A DNA stretch of 7,480 bases, taken from positions 1 through 7,480 of the forward strand of contig CAJQNH010000189.1 in the NCBI GenBank assembly GCA_905479615.1, in the 5' to 3' direction. This document shows positions 6,445-7,480 of this stretch, piece after piece (the first letter of the stretch is position 1; each line of letters starts with the position of its first letter). The notes beneath the pieces are model-generated. The model had not been told where the DNA came from, did no database searches, and saw nothing but the letters and a program-made list of their open reading frames with translations. Both the position numbers and the translations under genes were made by a program. Origin of the DNA: an uncultured Eudoraea sp. (GTDB taxonomy: Bacteria; Bacteroidota; Bacteroidia; Flavobacteriales; Flavobacteriaceae).

Positions 6445-6831
6445 TTATTTATCAAGGATAGCCTGAATATTTGGCTTAAAATATTCTGGACCTTTTAGCA
6501 CTTTACCATCCTCCCGGTAAATGGGTTTACCATCTTTTCCTAATTTACTCATATTACTGCGCTGTATTTCTTCAAACACTTCTTCAATTTTATGTTGCAT
6601 ACCGTGTTCAAGAATAGTTCCACAAAGAATATAAAGCATATCTCCCAAAGCATCTGCTACCTCTGCCAAATCATTATTTTGGGCTGCCTCAAAATATTCT
6701 TTATTTTCTTCGTCCATCAGGTTAAATCGCAGTTTGTTTTTTGCAACACCCAGATCCGCCTTCATTGAGTGAGCAACTCCCAGGCCAAAAGATTTATGAA
6801 AAAGTTCTACAGAAGCAATTTTCCTTTTCAT
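6445..6831 (-). CDS. MazG/PRA-PH-like nucleotide pyrophosphohydrolase
   Basis: This small all-alpha nucleoside triphosphate pyrophosphohydrolase (128 residues) probably hydrolyses an NTP or dNTP to the monophosphate and PPi. The motifs are those of the superfamily's metal site: DEENKEYFEA (40-49), supplying the first acidic cluster, and EVADALGDMLY (57-67), an ExxxD-type pair at E57/D60/D64. The C-terminal signature RSNMSKLGKDGKP..REDGKVLKGPEYF (from 91) resembles the Deinococcus DR2231 MazG-like dUTPase group, so house-cleaning of dUTP or damaged nucleotides is the best guess. The exact substrate cannot be read from sequence. Names such as phosphoribosyl-ATP pyrophosphohydrolase-like are likely in databases, but it is not HisE by context, since no his genes are near. 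The start is the ATG at 6831. It is divergent from the next gene with only 37 bases between them. Confidence 0.85.
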   Translation of the reverse strand: MKRKIASVELFHKSFGLGVAHSMKADLGVAKNKLRFNLMDEENKEYFEAAQNNDLAEVADALGDMLYILCGTILEHGMQHKIEEVFEEIQRSNMSKLGKDGKPIYREDGKVLKGPEYFKPNIQAILDK

Positions 6832-6852
6832 GGTTTTTTTGTTTTAGTTTTG
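6820..6852 (+). promoter_or_regulatory. Promoter of the 62-residue membrane protein gene
   Basis: TAGTTTTG at 6845-6852 matches TAnnTTTG exactly. A TTTC at 6820-6823 stands 21 bases upstream in the -33 position (3 of 4 bases). The leader would be only about 10-15 bases. The -33 part lies inside the first codons of the divergent pyrophosphohydrolase gene. Confidence 0.55.
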
Positions 6853-6868
6853 CGTAAAAATAATAAAT

Positions 6869-7057
6869 ATGTTTAGCACGGGACAAGTAGTATTTGCACT
6901 AATTTTTATTATGTTATTCACATTGATCCTGATATTTTCTTATCGAAAAGACAAAAAACTTCATGCTAAAAATTACCGAGGCGTAAAGTGGGTAGGAATT
7001 GTGTTTGTAATATTCGTAATATTCTTATTTTTAATTAAGTACATCCTCAAAAATTAA
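6869..7057 (+). CDS. Small two-helix membrane protein, unknown function
   Basis: The 62-residue product starts MFSTGQ and has two hydrophobic helices (about 7-24 and 40-59). They are joined by a basic loop YRKDKKLHAKNYRGVKW that by the positive-inside rule should face the cytoplasm, leaving both ends outside. I recall similar short proteins in Flavobacteriia but know no function. The reading is supported by an exact -7 box upstream, the ATG start, and a hydrophobic/basic pattern that chance ORFs rarely show. It is followed by 116 non-coding bases and then another small membrane protein gene on the same strand. Confidence 0.75.
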   Translation: MFSTGQVVFALIFIMLFTLILIFSYRKDKKLHAKNYRGVKWVGIVFVIFVIFLFLIKYILKN

Positions 7058-7137
7058 CATGATTATTAAGAACACCACAAAAATTTAGTGATTTACAACA
7101 AAATTGGCTTTTCACTCGTATAATATAAGAAAATAAG

Positions 7138-7145
7138 TAATTTTG
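7138..7145 (+). promoter_or_regulatory. -7 promoter box before the 64-codon ORF
   Basis: TAATTTTG is an exact TAnnTTTG and continues as TTTTGCGT, the same 8 bases seen at the promoter near 6845. No TTTG is found 19-21 bases upstream, so the -33 half is lacking or degenerate. The predicted leader is about 20-25 bases before the ATG at 7174. Confidence 0.4.
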
Positions 7146-7173
7146 CGTTAACCAATTATACCATTATTCTAAA

Positions 7174-7368
7174 ATGACCACTTTTTTAGCTATTTTTTTT
7201 GTCCTAGTTTTTTTTAATGCAGCACTTTTATTTTTTAGCGTTACAAGCGCTGGAAAGAAAGTACGTAATCTGAGGAAAAGTATTTCAGAGCAATCTTTGA
7301 CTAAAATTTATCCACTGGATTTAAATCCATCCGAGTACAAAAAAAGCCATTTAGTTTTTTACCTTTAG
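7174..7368 (+). CDS. Small single-helix membrane protein, unknown function; 3' end possibly frameshifted
   Basis: The 64-residue product has one N-terminal hydrophobic helix (about 3-24) and a basic then polar tail with KIYPLDLNPSEYKK (44-57). I recall related short proteins before crcB in Flavobacteriia but know no role. The last seven residues, SHLVFYL, are odd for such a tail. They follow a run of seven A (7339-7345). With six A the frame would read EYKKAI and stop at TAG 7352-7354, which is closer to the ending I remember for relatives. As read, the stop is 3 bases before the crcB ATG, so the two genes are probably one transcript. Confidence 0.68.
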   Translation: MTTFLAIFFVLVFFNAALLFFSVTSAGKKVRNLRKSISEQSLTKIYPLDLNPSEYKKSHLVFYL

Positions 7369-7371
7369 GGT

Positions 7372-7480
7372 ATGAAACAATTTTTACTTGTTTTTATCGG
7401 AGGTGGGTTTGGTAGCTTTCTTCGTTTTATTATTGGCAAAACCTTCAACGATTATTTTCAAAATTTTTACCTTGGTACAT
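7372..7480 (+). CDS. crcB: Fluoride exporter CrcB/FluC (partial, 5' end only)
   Basis: Thirty-six codons are visible before the window ends. The product begins MKQFLLVFIGGGFGSFLRF, with the Gly-rich first helix and the GxxGxxxR pattern (G11, G14, R18) that opens every CrcB/Fluc channel, and it reaches the LGT (34-36) that precedes the second helix. FluC forms a dual-topology dimeric channel in the inner membrane that lets fluoride out and prevents its toxicity. Family length is about 120-130 residues, so roughly 70% is missing. The ATG lies 3 bases after the preceding stop. No crcB-type fluoride riboswitch was recognised in the 315 bases upstream, so expression probably depends on the upstream promoter(s). 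Confidence 0.9.
   Translation, partial: MKQFLLVFIGGGFGSFLRFIIGKTFNDYFQNFYLGT

Noticed and set aside
6445..6831. Reading the small pyrophosphohydrolase as HisE or as the toxin-linked MazG of a mazEF locus
   Set aside because: No histidine genes or toxin-antitoxin genes are adjacent, and the C-terminal signature fits the DR2231-like MazG group better.
7058..7173. Possible fluoride riboswitch upstream of the crcB cluster
   Set aside because: I could not find the conserved crcB-motif core or its pseudoknot arms here or directly before crcB. The region is plain AT-rich sequence apart from the -7 box at 7138-7145.

Overview
The window looks like a stretch of housekeeping chromosome from an AT-rich member of the Bacteroidota, most probably the Flavobacteriia. 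The grounds are the low G+C, the near absence of Shine-Dalgarno sequences, -7 boxes of the form TAnnTTTG, a DnaJ with only two CxxCxGxG motifs, and a set of proteins (DUF4920 lipoprotein, stand-alone MnmD, long-form IlvE, small two-helix membrane proteins before fluC) that I associate from memory with that group. No mobile element, CRISPR array, rRNA or tRNA is visible.

Layout, left to right. Bases 1-618 (minus) hold the first two thirds of a YhaQ/NatA-type ABC ATPase cut by the window edge. A gene-poor gap (619-1033) follows, then two hairpins that end transcription from dnaJ. Bases 1152-2843 (minus) are a compact grpE-dnaJ chaperone operon. Its promoter sits at about 2880-2912 and carries a tandem GACATTTT repeat and a short dyad. 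Just upstream is the terminator (2921-2947) of a TIGR01777/YfcH-type NAD-dependent oxidoreductase (2980-3939, minus). Next comes a minus-strand pair, a DUF4920 lipoprotein (4708-5211) and mnmD (4038-4706), with one base between stop and TTG start. Divergent from these is ilvE (5320-6387, plus), which meets a MazG/PRA-PH-like pyrophosphohydrolase (6445-6831, minus) head-on at a shared bidirectional terminator (6405-6434). On the right edge, two small membrane-protein genes (6869-7057 and 7174-7368, plus), each preceded by a TAnnTTTGCGT element, lead into a truncated fluoride channel gene crcB/fluC (7372 onward).

Functionally the genes form several independent units. GrpE and DnaJ serve the DnaK folding machine. 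MnmD finishes the mnm5(s2)U34 tRNA wobble modification. IlvE does the last step of Leu/Ile/Val synthesis, the pyrophosphohydrolase probably cleans nucleotide pools, and FluC exports fluoride. I found no clear new multi-gene system. The points most worth a second look are the grpE promoter architecture, an A7 homopolymer that may have frameshifted the end of the 64-codon ORF before crcB, the two small membrane proteins stacked before crcB, and the reduced DnaJ zinc domain. Family assignments rest on motif recognition and memory, not on a database search.
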